A stretch of 64,000 bases of DNA from Roseovarius nanhaiticus (GTDB taxonomy: Bacteria > Pseudomonadota > Alphaproteobacteria > Rhodobacterales > Rhodobacteraceae), in contig NZ_FTNV01000001.1 in assembly GCF_900156535.1 (NCBI RefSeq), positions 1,240,001 to 1,304,000 on the forward strand, read 5' to 3'. Below, piece by piece: positions 8,849-18,593 of this stretch (its first letter is position 1; every line of letters starts with the position of its first letter). A program made the translations under genes and the position numbers. Under the pieces are notes generated by a model that made no database searches, was not told the DNA's origin, and saw only the letters and a list, made by a program, of their open reading frames with translations.

Positions 8849-9831
8849 TCTGCGGTCTCCGCGTCCTTAGTCACACCGGCCTCGTGCATGGGATGAAAGC
8901 AGGCCACGCCATGTTCCAGTGGTGGCATGGTGGCGCGGCATTCATCCGTCGCCCGCTCGCACCGGGGGTGGTAGGGGCAGCCCGAGGGCAGGTTGGTAAT
9001 CGGCGGCATCGAGCCGGGGATCTGGTAGAGCTTGGCGCCCTTGGTGCTGTTTTGCGGCAGCGCCTTCAGAAGGCCGACCGCGTAGGGATGCTTGGGCGCG
9101 TCGATGATGTCGCGTGTGCGGCCCGTCTCGACGCATTTGCCCGCATACATGATCATGATGCGCTCGGTCACTTCGGCCACGACGCCCAGATCGTGGGTGA
9201 TGAGGATCAGCGCCACGTCATTTTCGCGGCAAAGGCGCAGGATCAGCGACATGATCTCGGCCTGGATGGTTACGTCGAGCGCCGTGGTCGGCTCGTCCGC
9301 GATGATCAGCTCGGGATCTGTCAGAAGCGCGATGGCGATGACGACGCGCTGGCGCAAACCGCCCGACAGCTCGTGCGGATAGGCGTCCATGCGGCTCTCG
9401 GCCGAAGGGATGGCAACGAGGTTCAGCTTTTCCACGGAGAGGCGGTGCGCCTCGGCCTTGGAAATGTTGCGATGCGCCTTGAGCGTCTCGATCATCTGCT
9501 GGCCGATGCTGAGAACCGGGTTCAGCGTGACCATCGGATCCTGAAAGATCATTGAGACGCGATTGCCGCGGATGCGGCGGATCTGGCGTTCGCTAAGGTC
9601 CAGCAAGTTCTGTCCGTCGAATGTGACAGAGCCTTTCGTGACGCGGCCCGGCTCGGCGATGAGGTTGAGAATGGCGAAGGCCAGCATGGATTTGCCTGCG
9701 CCGCTTTCGCCCACAACGCCGAGGCGCTGACCTTTTTCCAGCACCAGATCGACACCGCGCAGGGCCTCGACTTCGCCCTTTTTCCCTTTGGGAAAGGCGA
9801 CATGCAGGTCTTTGACTTCAAGAAGTGGCAT
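8845..9831 (-). CDS. Peptide-type ABC transporter ATPase, DppD/OppD-like
   Basis: First ATPase of the importer, 328 residues. Walker A is GESGAGKS (41-48), the signature reads LSGGLRQRVVIAIAL, and Walker B is LIIADEPTTALD. The C-terminal HPYAVGLLKALP and GCPYHPRCERA motifs are the oligopeptide-transporter extension. Its start overlaps the end of the permease gene and its stop overlaps the next ATPase gene, so all subunits are coupled. It pairs with the downstream ATPase as a heterodimer, as is usual for the family. Confidence 0.93.
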   Translation of the reverse strand: MPLLEVKDLHVAFPKGKKGEVEALRGVDLVLEKGQRLGVVGESGAGKSMLAFAILNLIAEPGRVTKGSVTFDGQNLLDLSERQIRRIRGNRVSMIFQDPMVTLNPVLSIGQQMIETLKAHRNISKAEAHRLSVEKLNLVAIPSAESRMDAYPHELSGGLRQRVVIAIALLTDPELIIADEPTTALDVTIQAEIMSLILRLCRENDVALILITHDLGVVAEVTERIMIMYAGKCVETGRTRDIIDAPKHPYAVGLLKALPQNSTKGAKLYQIPGSMPPITNLPSGCPYHPRCERATDECRATMPPLEHGVACFHPMHEAGVTKDAETAE

Positions 9832-10739
9832 CAGTCGTCCCCCCGGCGCAGTTTCGGGTTCAGCACGTCGCGCAGCCAGTCACCCAAGAGGTTGAGGGCC
9901 AGCACCAGCGTGACCAGCACGATGGCGGGATAAAGCGTGATCCACCACGAGCCCGAAAAGATGAATTCAAAGCCCGAGCGGATCAGCGAGCCGAGCGACG
10001 GTTTGTCCGTGGGCATACCGAGGCCGAGGAAGCTGAGCGCCGCTTCGGTCATGATCGCCTCGGCCACCTGGATGGTCGAGATGACCAGCACCGGCGTCAG
10101 CGTATTGGGAAGGATATGGCCCCACATCACCTTGCGCGCGGGCAGGCCGATCACACGGGCCGCGTCGACATACTCCTTGTTCTTCTCGCCAAGGACCGAG
10201 GATCGCACGGTGCGGGCAAATTTCGGCCATTCGGCGATGCCGATGATCACGATCAGCATGATGATGGCGTAATCGGCGTAGATGTTGGCATCGAAGGCCG
10301 CCTTGAAGAGGGCGAGCGCGATGATGGCGATCATCAGTGTCGACAGCGACATCTGAATATCGGCCATCCGCATCAGGAAACTGTCCACCCAGCCGCCACG
10401 ATACCCGGCCCAGAGGCCAAGGCTGACGCCGAGAACGGCTTGCACGATCACGGCGCCGATCCCGATCAGCAGGCTGATGCCGGTGCCATAGAGAATGGTC
10501 GAGAAGACGCCGCGACCTTGTGCATCGGTACCAAGCCAGAACCGCTCGTCGCCGCCGTCGCGCCACGAGGGGGGCATTTCGCTGTCCATGATGTTCAGCT
10601 GCAAGAGGTCGTAGGGATTCTGCGGTGCGATCCACGGCGCGAAAACGGCCATGGTGACCAGAACCAGCAGGACAAAACCGGCGCCGATGGCGACAGGGTC
10701 CGACAGGAAGCGTTTGAGAAATCCTTGCCAGGTGATCAT
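9831..10739 (-). CDS. Peptide-type ABC transporter permease, DppC-like
   Basis: Inner-membrane permease of 302 residues with about six transmembrane helices. The first spans about residues 20-40; a periplasmic stretch follows with the DppC-type phrase WLGTDAQGRGVFSTILYGT. The cytoplasmic coupling loop includes YVDAARVIGLPARKVMWGHI. It overlaps the upstream permease gene by 4 bases and the ATPase gene downstream by one base. Confidence 0.93.
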   Translation of the reverse strand: MITWQGFLKRFLSDPVAIGAGFVLLVLVTMAVFAPWIAPQNPYDLLQLNIMDSEMPPSWRDGGDERFWLGTDAQGRGVFSTILYGTGISLLIGIGAVIVQAVLGVSLGLWAGYRGGWVDSFLMRMADIQMSLSTLMIAIIALALFKAAFDANIYADYAIIMLIVIIGIAEWPKFARTVRSSVLGEKNKEYVDAARVIGLPARKVMWGHILPNTLTPVLVISTIQVAEAIMTEAALSFLGLGMPTDKPSLGSLIRSGFEFIFSGSWWITLYPAIVLVTLVLALNLLGDWLRDVLNPKLRRGDD

Positions 10740-11722
10740 GACTTGGCCCCCGGGAGTTTCACCATCGGATTGATGAGTGTGTAGATGAAATCGACGATCG
10801 TGTTCACAACCACGAAGATCAGGCCGACGACGATGATGTAGGCGATGATCAGCGGCGTATCGACACGGTTCACCGCCTCAAGAAAGAGGAAGCCCATGCC
10901 CGGCCACTGAAAGACCGTCTCGGTCAGGATCGTGTAGGCGATCAGCGTGCCGATCATGAGACCGCCGACCGTCACAACGGGCAGCAGCGTGTTGCGGAAG
11001 GCGTGGACGTAGCGCACGCGCGGCGTCGAAAGGCCCTTTGCCTTGGCAAAGCGGACATAATCGGTGCCCATCGCCTCCATCATCTCGGCGCGGATCAGGC
11101 GGATGAACAGCGGCAGCATGATCGAGCTGAGCGCGATGGACGGCAGGATCAGGTGCGACAGGCCATCCCATGTGAGCAGGCCGGTATCCCAGCCCCAGGG
11201 CAGTTCGACCGTGTCGCCGCGCCCGAAGGCGGGCAGCCAGCCAAGTTCGACGCCAAAGAGCCAAACCAGTAGGATCGCCGTCAGAAAGACCGGCACCGAG
11301 ATGCCGATGATCGAGGCGGTCATGATGGTCTTGGCCAGCCATTTCTCGCGATTGATGGCGCAATAGATGCCGCCCGGAATGCTGAGCGCGAGGAAGATCA
11401 CGACGGAGCCGAGGACCAGCTCGAACGTCGCGGGGAATTTGTCCATGATGACATCGAGCGCCGGACGCTTGAAGAAGTAGGAGGTGCCCAAATCGCCCTG
11501 CACGGCATTGCCCAGAAAGCGGCCGTATTGCACGAGGAAACTGTCATTCAAGCCCAGCTCGTCACGGAGCTCCTGGCGCTCGGCTTCGGAGACGGATTGT
11601 CCGACCAATTCGCGCAGCGGATCGCCCAGATTGTCCTGGATCGAAAAGCCGATAAGCGAGATGACGAACATCACGATCACGGCCTGAATGGCGCGCCGGA
11701 TGAGAAATGCGATGATATGCAT
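10736..11722 (-). CDS. Peptide-type ABC transporter permease, DppB-like
   Basis: Inner-membrane permease of 328 residues. It has an N-terminal helix (about 5-25), the DppB-typical large periplasmic loop, and a coupling loop around YVRFAKAKGLSTPRVRYVHA. It ends with NPMVKLPGAKS. It sits 138 bases downstream of the binding-protein gene, with a stable hairpin between them that may lower its expression relative to the binding protein. Confidence 0.93.
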   Translation of the reverse strand: MHIIAFLIRRAIQAVIVMFVISLIGFSIQDNLGDPLRELVGQSVSEAERQELRDELGLNDSFLVQYGRFLGNAVQGDLGTSYFFKRPALDVIMDKFPATFELVLGSVVIFLALSIPGGIYCAINREKWLAKTIMTASIIGISVPVFLTAILLVWLFGVELGWLPAFGRGDTVELPWGWDTGLLTWDGLSHLILPSIALSSIMLPLFIRLIRAEMMEAMGTDYVRFAKAKGLSTPRVRYVHAFRNTLLPVVTVGGLMIGTLIAYTILTETVFQWPGMGFLFLEAVNRVDTPLIIAYIIVVGLIFVVVNTIVDFIYTLINPMVKLPGAKS

Positions 11723-11826
11723 GGTGCGGATACGTCCCTGGCGGCTGCTGGAGGGGATGCGGCGAATGAGCGCCGTCTAGGGCGGTAGGGGGCCGAACGT
11801 CAAGCCATCGAGGTGGTTGACGCAAC

Positions 11827-11852
11827 GGCGGGCCGGAGTGCTCCGGCCCGCC
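11827..11852 (-). terminator. GC-rich hairpin after the peptide-type binding-protein gene
   Basis: An 11-base-pair perfect stem (GGCGGGCCGGA with its complement) around a 4-base loop, just past the stop codon of the binding-protein gene. There is no T-run on the minus-strand side, so it is more likely an RNA-stabilising or attenuating hairpin inside the operon than a full terminator. Confidence 0.6.
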
Positions 11853-11860
11853 TGAAGTGC

Positions 11861-13405
11861 TTATTCCTCGATGACGAGGTCACCCAGATAGGGGAAGTTC
11901 ATCACGTTGAGGACAGGCTCGATGTTCACGCCCTTGCGTGCGGCCCATGCAAGATCCTGCCAGTGCAGCGGGATGTAGGCGGCCTCATCGTAGAGGATCT
12001 GCTCGACTTCCTGCAGCATTTCGGCGCGCTTCTCGTTGTCGGTTTCGTTGAGCGATGCCATGGTCAGCTCGTCGACGCGGGCATTGGAGTAGTTGCCCGA
12101 GTTGTACTGACCTTTGCCGGTGTCGGCATTCGGGGTCATGTTGAGGAATTCGTAGAAGTTGGCCGAATCCTCGGTATCGGCGTGCCAGCCGATCATCATG
12201 ATATCTGCTGCACGCTCGTCGTATTCGGGCCAGTACTGCGCCTTGGGCATGGTGGTCAGATCGACGTCGATCTTGATCTGAGCCAGCATTGCCGCCGCCG
12301 CTTCGCAAATCTTGTAGTCGTTTACGTAGCGGTTGTTGGGGCACATCATCGAGGCCGAGAAGCCATCGGCGTAGCCGGCCTCTTCCATCAGCGCGCGTGC
12401 CTTTTCCAGATCAAAGCGCGGCTCGAGATCGGGGTTGTGGCCCAGATACCCTTCGGGCGAGTTCTGCGCCGCGACGGTGCCAAAGCCCTTCATGATCTTT
12501 TCGACGATACCCGCGTTGTTGATCGCGTTGTCCATGGCCAGGCGGACCTTGGGATTGGCCAAAGCCTCATTGCGCTGCTGGTTCAGTTGCAGCGTAATGA
12601 TGCGCGTGCCCGACATGGTGATCAGATTGGTGTTCTCGTCATTCTCGATCCGCTCCAGATCGGTGGGCGGCACGGGCGCGATGAAATCCACGTCGCCCGA
12701 CAGCAGGGCCGCGACGCGAGTCGGCGCTTCCTTGATCGGGGTCAGGATTGCGGTCTGGACGTTGCCAGGGCTTTCGGCGTCCCAATAGTCGGGGTTGCGC
12801 TCGAACACCACTTTAACGCCCTGCTCGCGCTCGGCGATGGTGAAGGGGCCGGTGCCCGACACGTTCGACGACGCAAAGCTGTCGCCGTGCTTGGCAATCT
12901 CGGCGCCGCCTTCTTCGTAGAATTTCTTGTCGAGCGGGAACACGTAAGTGGCCGTGTGCAGCACCAGCGGGCTGGGCCCGTCTGTCTTGATCTCGACCGT
13001 GTAGTCATCGATCGCCTCGACCGAGGTCCAGCCCGAGAAGATGCCCTTGAAATCCGCCGAGGATTTCAGGCGTTCGATGGTCCAGACCACGTCTTCGGCG
13101 GTCATGTCATTGCCCGAGTGGAACTTGACGCCCTCACGCAGATTGAAGCGCATGGTCGTGTCATCGACCCGCTCCCAATCCGAGGCGAGGCGGCCGTCAA
13201 AGCCCAGTTCCTTATTCCAGCGCACCAGCGGATCGAAGATCATGTGGCTCAGCTGCAAAGTGCCGCCCGAAAGCTGCTCATGCGGGTCAAGCGAGACGGG
13301 GTCAGCATCATAGGCGAAATTCAGGGTCTGCGCGGGGGCAAGCGTGGCCGCACCCATCAGCAGCGCGGTCGCCGACGCCGTGGCGAGGTGACGAAGTGTT
13401 TTCAT
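11861..13405 (-). CDS. Peptide-type ABC transporter substrate-binding protein
   Basis: Periplasmic solute-binding protein of family 5 (DppA/OppA-like), 514 residues from the ATG at 13405. The start is supported by GGGAGA 6-8 bases upstream and by the signal peptide that follows (MKTLRHLATASATALLMGAA, cleavage after the APAQ region). The mature protein opens with LNFAYDADPVSLDPHEQLSGG, and a later REGVKFHSGNDMTAEDVVWT segment is typical of the family. First gene of the five-gene importer operon. Ligand class is not visible. An in-frame ATG at 13444 would add 13 residues without a good signal sequence. Confidence 0.92.
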   Translation of the reverse strand: MKTLRHLATASATALLMGAATLAPAQTLNFAYDADPVSLDPHEQLSGGTLQLSHMIFDPLVRWNKELGFDGRLASDWERVDDTTMRFNLREGVKFHSGNDMTAEDVVWTIERLKSSADFKGIFSGWTSVEAIDDYTVEIKTDGPSPLVLHTATYVFPLDKKFYEEGGAEIAKHGDSFASSNVSGTGPFTIAEREQGVKVVFERNPDYWDAESPGNVQTAILTPIKEAPTRVAALLSGDVDFIAPVPPTDLERIENDENTNLITMSGTRIITLQLNQQRNEALANPKVRLAMDNAINNAGIVEKIMKGFGTVAAQNSPEGYLGHNPDLEPRFDLEKARALMEEAGYADGFSASMMCPNNRYVNDYKICEAAAAMLAQIKIDVDLTTMPKAQYWPEYDERAADIMMIGWHADTEDSANFYEFLNMTPNADTGKGQYNSGNYSNARVDELTMASLNETDNEKRAEMLQEVEQILYDEAAYIPLHWQDLAWAARKGVNIEPVLNVMNFPYLGDLVIEE

Positions 13406-13707
13406 TGGTATCTCCCAGATCTTGATCGCGGCAGCGCCATTCATCGCGGCGCCGCCTTGGCGATCACAGGAAGGTGTCTCGATTCCCGCGCCGTGTAAAG
13501 TCCGGTATTCTTATCCAAGCGAGCAACGCAGAACGAAATTTTCCGCAATATCATCGGGCTGGCGCGCAACTATCCTGCTTGACTGTCGCGCAGCGCATGG
13601 GGTGCCGGTGGTTCGCGCCGGGTGCCGGCCTGCTTGACCCCCGGGGAGGTGGGTAATAGTGATCAAAACGCTCAGGCATAGGCGCCGGGCAGCTTGGGGG
13701 CGATCGC
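13406..13707. other. Divergent intergenic region, no gene seen
   Basis: About 300 bases between the divergent peptide-type operon and the Fe3+-type permease gene. It must hold promoters for both, but I cannot identify convincing -35/-10 pairs. No ferric-binding protein or ATPase gene is present here, so the permease downstream has no obvious partner. Confidence 0.5.
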
Positions 13708-15333
13708 GTGACGGAACGGCTGATCTATCGTTTGGCTTGGCTGGTGGCGGCGCTCTGCGTGGCGCCGATCTTTGCCGCGGCCCTAGCCGCCCTGGGCGGA
13801 GATCTGGCAACGTGGCGCGACGTGCTATCCTCAGTTCTGCCGCGCTATACTGCAACGACGCTGGCGCTGGTGGTGATCGTCGGCGGCGCGGCCGCCGTGA
13901 TAGGCACCTCGACGGCGTGGCTGGTCACGGTCTACCGCTTTCCGGGGGTACGCTGGCTGGAGGTGGCACTCGCGCTGCCGTTGGCGTTTCCGGCCTATGT
14001 TCTGGCCTATGCCTATACGTCGCTTCTGGATCATCCCGGCCCGGTGCAGACGCTGTTGCGCAATATTACCGGCTGGGGCCCCCGCGATTACTGGTTCCCC
14101 GAGATCCGCAGCCTGGGCGGCGCTGCCCTCATGCTGACGATGGTGCTCTACCCGTATGTCTACCTGCTGGCACGCGCGTCCTTCCGCCAGCAAAGCTCGA
14201 ACGCCTTTCTGGTGGCGCGCACCTTGGGGCGCCCGCCGCTGGCCGCGTTCTGGGCCGTGGCGCTCCCGATGGCGCGGCCCGCCATCGTCGGCGGCACCCT
14301 CCTCGTGGTGATGGAGACCATCGCCGATTTCGGCACGGTCGCCTTCTTCAACGTCCAGACCTTTGCGACCGGTATCTATCAGGCATGGTTCAGTCTGGGC
14401 GACAGGGCGGCGGCGGCGCAATTGGCGCTCTGCCTTTTGACCTTCGCGCTGCTGTTGGCGGGGCTGGAGCGCGCGCAGCGGGGCCGGGTGCGCCGCGCGG
14501 CGCGCGGCGGCGCGCGGTTCGAGGTGCTGGCCAAGCCGCGTCTGACCGGCTGGCGCGGCTGGGGCGCGGTAGCTGTTTGCCTGCTGCCGGTGTTGGTGGG
14601 CTTCTTGATACCCGTCATCATGCTGGGCGTCATGGCATGGGGATCAGGCCAGAACATTCTTCAGGACCGCTACGTCGATCTGATGAGGAATTCTGTCCTG
14701 CTGGCGATGGTCGCATCGGTGCTGACCGTGCTGGGCGCGATCCTTATCGGATTTCGCGCCCGCACCAAGCCCGGGCGCACCTCGCGCGGCCTGCTTGTGG
14801 GTGCGGGCCTTGGATACGCAGTGCCGGGCGGTGTTATCGCGGTCGGTCTGATGGTGCCGCTCGCCGGGCTTGACAACGTCATCGACGCCTTCATGGAGCG
14901 CAATTTCGGCATCGATACCGGGCTGCTGATCACCGGCTCGATCTGGCTGATGGTGCTGGCCTATATGGCGCGCTTCATGGCCGCCGCGCTCAATGCGTAT
15001 GACAGCGGCATGGCCACTGTCCCGGCGCATTACGACGCGATCGCGCGCAGTCTGGGGCAGGGTGCGGGACGCCTTTTGTGGCGCGTGCACCTGCCGGTGG
15101 CCAAGACGTCGGTCCTGACGGCGCTGCTCATCGTTTTTGTCGATGTGATGAAGGAGCTGCCCGCGACGCTGATCCTGCATCCCTTCAACTTCGAGACGCT
15201 TGCCGTGCAGGCTTACCGCCTCGCCGCGGACGAGCGGTTGCGAGAGGCGGCGGTGCCGTCTTTGGCGCTGGTCGCGTTCGGCCTGATCCCGGTGCTGATC
15301 CTTTGCCGCACCATCGGGCGCGAAAGCGCCTGA
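13708..15333 (+). CDS. Fe3+-type ABC transporter permease (FbpB/SfuB-like), orphan
   Basis: A double-length inner-membrane permease of 541 residues with about 12 helices in two homologous halves, as in FbpB/SfuB/ThiP. Each half has a coupling loop: FLVARTLGRPPLAAFWAVALP in the first and AIARSLGQGAGRLLWRVHLP in the second. Another typical phrase is VDVMKELPATLILHPFNFET. Translation starts at a GTG preceded at about 7 bases by GGGGG. The cognate binding protein and ATPase are not adjacent; they may lie elsewhere in the genome. Iron is the most likely substrate by family resemblance, but this is not proven. Confidence 0.88.
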   Translation: MTERLIYRLAWLVAALCVAPIFAAALAALGGDLATWRDVLSSVLPRYTATTLALVVIVGGAAAVIGTSTAWLVTVYRFPGVRWLEVALALPLAFPAYVLAYAYTSLLDHPGPVQTLLRNITGWGPRDYWFPEIRSLGGAALMLTMVLYPYVYLLARASFRQQSSNAFLVARTLGRPPLAAFWAVALPMARPAIVGGTLLVVMETIADFGTVAFFNVQTFATGIYQAWFSLGDRAAAAQLALCLLTFALLLAGLERAQRGRVRRAARGGARFEVLAKPRLTGWRGWGAVAVCLLPVLVGFLIPVIMLGVMAWGSGQNILQDRYVDLMRNSVLLAMVASVLTVLGAILIGFRARTKPGRTSRGLLVGAGLGYAVPGGVIAVGLMVPLAGLDNVIDAFMERNFGIDTGLLITGSIWLMVLAYMARFMAAALNAYDSGMATVPAHYDAIARSLGQGAGRLLWRVHLPVAKTSVLTALLIVFVDVMKELPATLILHPFNFETLAVQAYRLAADERLREAAVPSLALVAFGLIPVLILCRTIGRESA

Positions 15334-15495
15334 GGCATGCGCCTTTGTAGCGTGGCGGCCGCGCGCGGCGCCTTACTCCATGTCGCGCGGACAATTCCGG
15401 GCGGTGCCCTTGCGGGCGGGTTTGCGCAGCACTAAGACTCCGTTAGGAATGATCCGCTAAACGGCGGACGCAGATCTCAGCATGCAAGGCGGCTT

Positions 15496-16137
15496 ATGAA
15501 CGATCCAATGGACACCTACATGAACACCCTCGTGCCGATGGTGGTCGAACAGACCAGCCGGGGCGAGCGTGCCTACGACATTTTCTCGCGCCTGCTGAAA
15601 GAGCGCATCATCTTTCTGAACGGGCCCGTGCATGACGGCATGTCCAGCCTGATCGTCGCGCAGTTGCTGCATCTCGAGGCGGAGAACCCGTCGAAAGAGA
15701 TCAGCATGTATATCAACAGCCCCGGCGGCGTTGTGACGAGCGGTTTGTCGATCTACGACACGATGCAGTATATCCGCCCCAAGGTTTCGACGCTGGTGAT
15801 CGGTCAGGCAGCCTCGATGGGCTCGCTCCTGCTGACGGCAGGCGCGCCCGGGATGCGCTTCTCGCTGCCGAACTCGCGCATCATGGTTCACCAGCCTTCG
15901 GGCGGGTATCAGGGCCAGGCGACGGACATCATGATCCACGCCGAAGAGACGCTGAAGCTGAAAAAGCGTCTCAACGAGATCTACGTCAAGCACACTGGTC
16001 AGACCCTGAAAAAGGTTGAGGACGCGCTGGAGCGCGACAATTTCATGTCGCCCGAGGACGCCAAGAACTGGGGTCTGATCGACGAGATCGTCGAGAACCG
16101 CGCCAAGCCGGAAGAAGACGACAAGCCCAAATCCTGA
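15496..16137 (+). CDS. clpP: ATP-dependent Clp protease proteolytic subunit ClpP
   Basis: Serine peptidase that forms the ClpP tetradecamer and degrades substrates fed by ClpX or ClpA. At 213 residues it has normal length. The catalytic Ser is in [10 protein letters not shown], the His in IMVHQPSGG, and the Asp in the C-terminal region. [20 protein letters not shown] is the usual alphaproteobacterial opening. clpX follows 132 bases downstream with a hairpin between the genes. Confidence 0.97.
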   Translation: MNDPMDTYMNTLVPMVVEQTSRGERAYDIFSRLLKERIIFLNGPVHDGMSSLIVAQLLHLEAENPSKEISMYINSPGGVVTSGLSIYDTMQYIRPKVSTLVIGQAASMGSLLLTAGAPGMRFSLPNSRIMVHQPSGGYQGQATDIMIHAEETLKLKKRLNEIYVKHTGQTLKKVEDALERDNFMSPEDAKNWGLIDEIVENRAKPEEDDKPKS

Positions 16138-16153
16138 GGCTGAAACACACACT

Positions 16154-16186
16154 GGGCGGCGCGCGATTTTGCGATTGTCGCCGCCC
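16154..16186 (+). terminator. Hairpin between clpP and clpX
   Basis: An 8-base-pair GGGCGGCG stem with its complement around a 17-base loop, 17 bases after the clpP stop. There is no T-run. It could separate or attenuate clpP and clpX transcripts. Confidence 0.35.
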
Positions 16187-16269
16187 GGTGCCTGCCATAA
16201 GCTAAAGAAAATGGCGGTCCGATCCCCGCGGAGGGCCCCGATTGCAACGCACCGCCCGAAAGGTAGATC

Positions 16270-17538
16270 ATGTCGAATAGTTCAGGCAGCGACAGCAAGA
16301 ACACCCTCTATTGCAGCTTTTGCGGCAAGAGCCAGCATGAAGTCCGCAAGTTGATCGCGGGCCCGACCGTGTTCATCTGCGATGAATGCGTCGAGCTGTG
16401 CATGGACATCATCCGCGAGGAAACCCGCAGCGCGGGTCTGAAATCCTCCGAGGGCGTGCCCGCCCCGCGCGAGATTTGCGATGTTCTGGATGATTATGTC
16501 ATCGGGCAGTTCACCGCCAAGCGGGTGCTCTCTGTCGCGGTTCACAACCATTACAAGCGGCTGAACAACTCGGGCAAGTCGGGCGATATCGAGCTTCAGA
16601 AATCCAATATCATGCTGATCGGCCCCACCGGCTGCGGCAAGACATTGCTGGCGCAGACGCTGGCGCGCATTCTGGATGTGCCCTTCACCATGGCCGACGC
16701 GACCACGCTGACCGAGGCGGGCTATGTCGGCGAGGACGTCGAGAACATCATTCTCAAGTTGCTTCAGGCCTCCGAATATAACGTCGAGCGCGCGCAGCGC
16801 GGCATCGTCTATATCGACGAGGTCGACAAGATCACGCGCAAGTCCGAGAACCCTTCGATCACACGCGACGTGTCGGGCGAGGGCGTGCAGCAGGCGCTTT
16901 TGAAGCTGATGGAAGGCACCGTTGCCGCGGTCCCGCCGCAGGGCGGGCGCAAGCATCCGCAGCAGGAATTCCTGCAGGTGGACACGACCAACATTCTCTT
17001 TATCTGCGGCGGCGCCTTTGCCGGCCTCGACAAGATCATCGCGGCGCGCGGCAAGGGCAGCGCAATGGGCTTTGGCGCGGATGTGCGCGACAAGGATGAT
17101 CGCGGTATCGGCGAGGTGTTCAAGGATCTCGAGCCGGAGGATCTGCTGAAATTCGGCCTGATTCCCGAATTCGTCGGCCGCTTGCCGGTCATCGCGACAC
17201 TTGAGGATCTGGATGAAGACGCGCTGATCACCATCCTGACCCAGCCCAAGAATGCGCTGGTCAAGCAATACCAGCGTCTGTTCGAGCTTGAGAACGCGCA
17301 GCTGACCTTTACCGACGACGCCCTGACCGCCATCGCCAAGCGCGCGATCCTGCGCAAGACCGGCGCGCGTGGTCTGCGCTCGATCCTTGAGGACATTCTG
17401 CTCGACACGATGTTCGAACTGCCCAGCATGGAAAACGTCGAGGAAGTGATCGTCAATGAAGAGGCGGTCACATCTGGCGCCAAGCCGCTGATGATCTACG
17501 CCGAAAGCGCAAAGAAAGAGGGCGCCTCGGCGGGCTGA
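16270..17538 (+). CDS. clpX: ClpX, ATP-dependent unfoldase
   Basis: AAA+ unfoldase that delivers tagged proteins to ClpP, 422 residues. The N-terminal zinc-binding domain has four cysteines ([10 protein letters not shown] and [10 protein letters not shown]), Walker A is GPTGCGKT, Walker B is IVYIDEVDK, and the ClpP-contact and sensor regions are intact through the C-terminus. The ATG is preceded by GAAAGGTAG. A rho-independent terminator follows 25 bases after the stop. Confidence 0.97.
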   Translation: MSNSSGSDSKNTLYCSFCGKSQHEVRKLIAGPTVFICDECVELCMDIIREETRSAGLKSSEGVPAPREICDVLDDYVIGQFTAKRVLSVAVHNHYKRLNNSGKSGDIELQKSNIMLIGPTGCGKTLLAQTLARILDVPFTMADATTLTEAGYVGEDVENIILKLLQASEYNVERAQRGIVYIDEVDKITRKSENPSITRDVSGEGVQQALLKLMEGTVAAVPPQGGRKHPQQEFLQVDTTNILFICGGAFAGLDKIIAARGKGSAMGFGADVRDKDDRGIGEVFKDLEPEDLLKFGLIPEFVGRLPVIATLEDLDEDALITILTQPKNALVKQYQRLFELENAQLTFTDDALTAIAKRAILRKTGARGLRSILEDILLDTMFELPSMENVEEVIVNEEAVTSGAKPLMIYAESAKKEGASAG

Positions 17539-17562
17539 CACGACCGCAGCGACGCGAGACAC

Positions 17563-17595
17563 AAAAGGGCGGGCCTACGGGCCTGCCCTTTTTCG
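17563..17595 (+). terminator. Rho-independent terminator after clpX
   Basis: A GC-rich stem of about 12 base pairs (AAAGGGCGGGCC paired with GGGCCTGCCCTTT, one wobble) with a very short loop, followed by a T-run. Confidence 0.85.
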
Positions 17596-17691
17596 TTTTG
17601 ATGCGCGCGGCACCGCCATTGCGGCCTTTGGCCCACTGGACGTTTGCGCGCCGATGCGGCATATCAGGGGCAACGACCTTCGGAGGACGAC

Positions 17692-18075
17692 ATGGGCATT
17701 CTCAACTCGCTGCTGCGCGCCGTCACCTGGTGGCATGGCCAGACCCTGAACACGCAGCTTTGGACCTGGCGCAAGGGCACCAAGGTGGGCGAGGACGCGC
17801 AGGGCAACATCTTCTATCGCTCCAAAGACGGCGATCGCCGCTGGGTCATCTACAATGGCGAGGCCGAGGCAAGCCGAGTGAGCCCGGAATGGCATGGCTG
17901 GCTGCATCACACTTACCAGGATCCGCCGACCGAGGCGCCGCTGGCCCATCAGTCTTGGGAAAAGCCGCATCTCGAGAACCTGACAGGCACTGCGCTGGCC
18001 TACGCGCCGGCAGGCTCGATCAGGCGCAGCGAGCCTAAGCCGCGCAGCGAATACGAGGCGTGGCGGCCCGAATAA
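17692..18075 (+). CDS. NDUFA12-family complex I accessory subunit
   Basis: Homologue of the mitochondrial 17.2-kDa complex I subunit, found across alphaproteobacteria; 127 residues from the ATG at 17692, which has GGAGG at a good distance. Family hallmarks are [38 protein letters not shown] and [17 protein letters not shown] ending (here [14 protein letters not shown]). It probably stabilises NADH:ubiquinone oxidoreductase at the membrane. The mce gene and the DUF2155 gene follow closely, a conserved trio in this order. Confidence 0.92.
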   Translation: MGILNSLLRAVTWWHGQTLNTQLWTWRKGTKVGEDAQGNIFYRSKDGDRRWVIYNGEAEASRVSPEWHGWLHHTYQDPPTEAPLAHQSWEKPHLENLTGTALAYAPAGSIRRSEPKPRSEYEAWRPE

Positions 18076-18131
18076 GGCCCGCCTCTTCCACCTGAAATCA
18101 AGGCGCGCCGGCGCCAAGTCAGAGAGCGATC

Positions 18132-18593
18132 ATGGCTGAAAACAAGAGCGAAGTCATCGCGGGGGCCGTTGTGCTGGCCGTGGCCTTGGGATTTGTCTTC
18201 TACGCGGGCAAATTGACCGGTGCATCGGCTGGTGGCCAAAGCTATGAGCTCGGCGCCTCCTTCCGCTCGGCCGACGGGATCACGGTGGGCACGGATGTGC
18301 GCCTCGCAGGCGTCAAAGTGGGCCGCGTGACGTCGATGGCGCTCGATCCTTCCACATACCGGGCGGGCACCACGATTAGCGTGGCCGAGGGTATCTCGGT
18401 GCCTGACGACAGCGCGCTGGCCATCTCCTCCGAGGGGCTTCTGGGCGGCAATTATGTCGAGATCCTGCCGGGCGGATCGCCCATCCATTTTGAGCCCGGT
18501 GACCAGATCGAGTTCACCCAAGGCTCTATCAGCCTTGTGTCGCTCCTCATGAAGTTCGTTGGCGGCGACTCGGGTGAGGTGCCAAGCGAATGA
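18132..18593 (+). CDS. MCE-domain lipid transport protein (MlaD-like)
   Basis: Membrane-anchored periplasmic MCE protein, 153 residues: one transmembrane helix (about 7-26) and a single MCE domain (about 38-115) with the typical FRSADGITVGTDVRLAGVKVG and GLLGGNYVEILPG. In MlaD such domains form a hexameric ring that carries phospholipids between membranes. Here the usual mlaE, mlaF, mlaC and mlaB genes are absent, so partners must be elsewhere. Its stop overlaps the start of the next gene by 4 bases. Confidence 0.9.
   Translation: MAENKSEVIAGAVVLAVALGFVFYAGKLTGASAGGQSYELGASFRSADGITVGTDVRLAGVKVGRVTSMALDPSTYRAGTTISVAEGISVPDDSALAISSEGLLGGNYVEILPGGSPIHFEPGDQIEFTQGSISLVSLLMKFVGGDSGEVPSE

Noticed and set aside
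11813-13498. 561-codon plus-strand frame
   Set aside because: Antisense to the peptide-type binding-protein gene, whose sequence is a clear family-5 match with a signal peptide.
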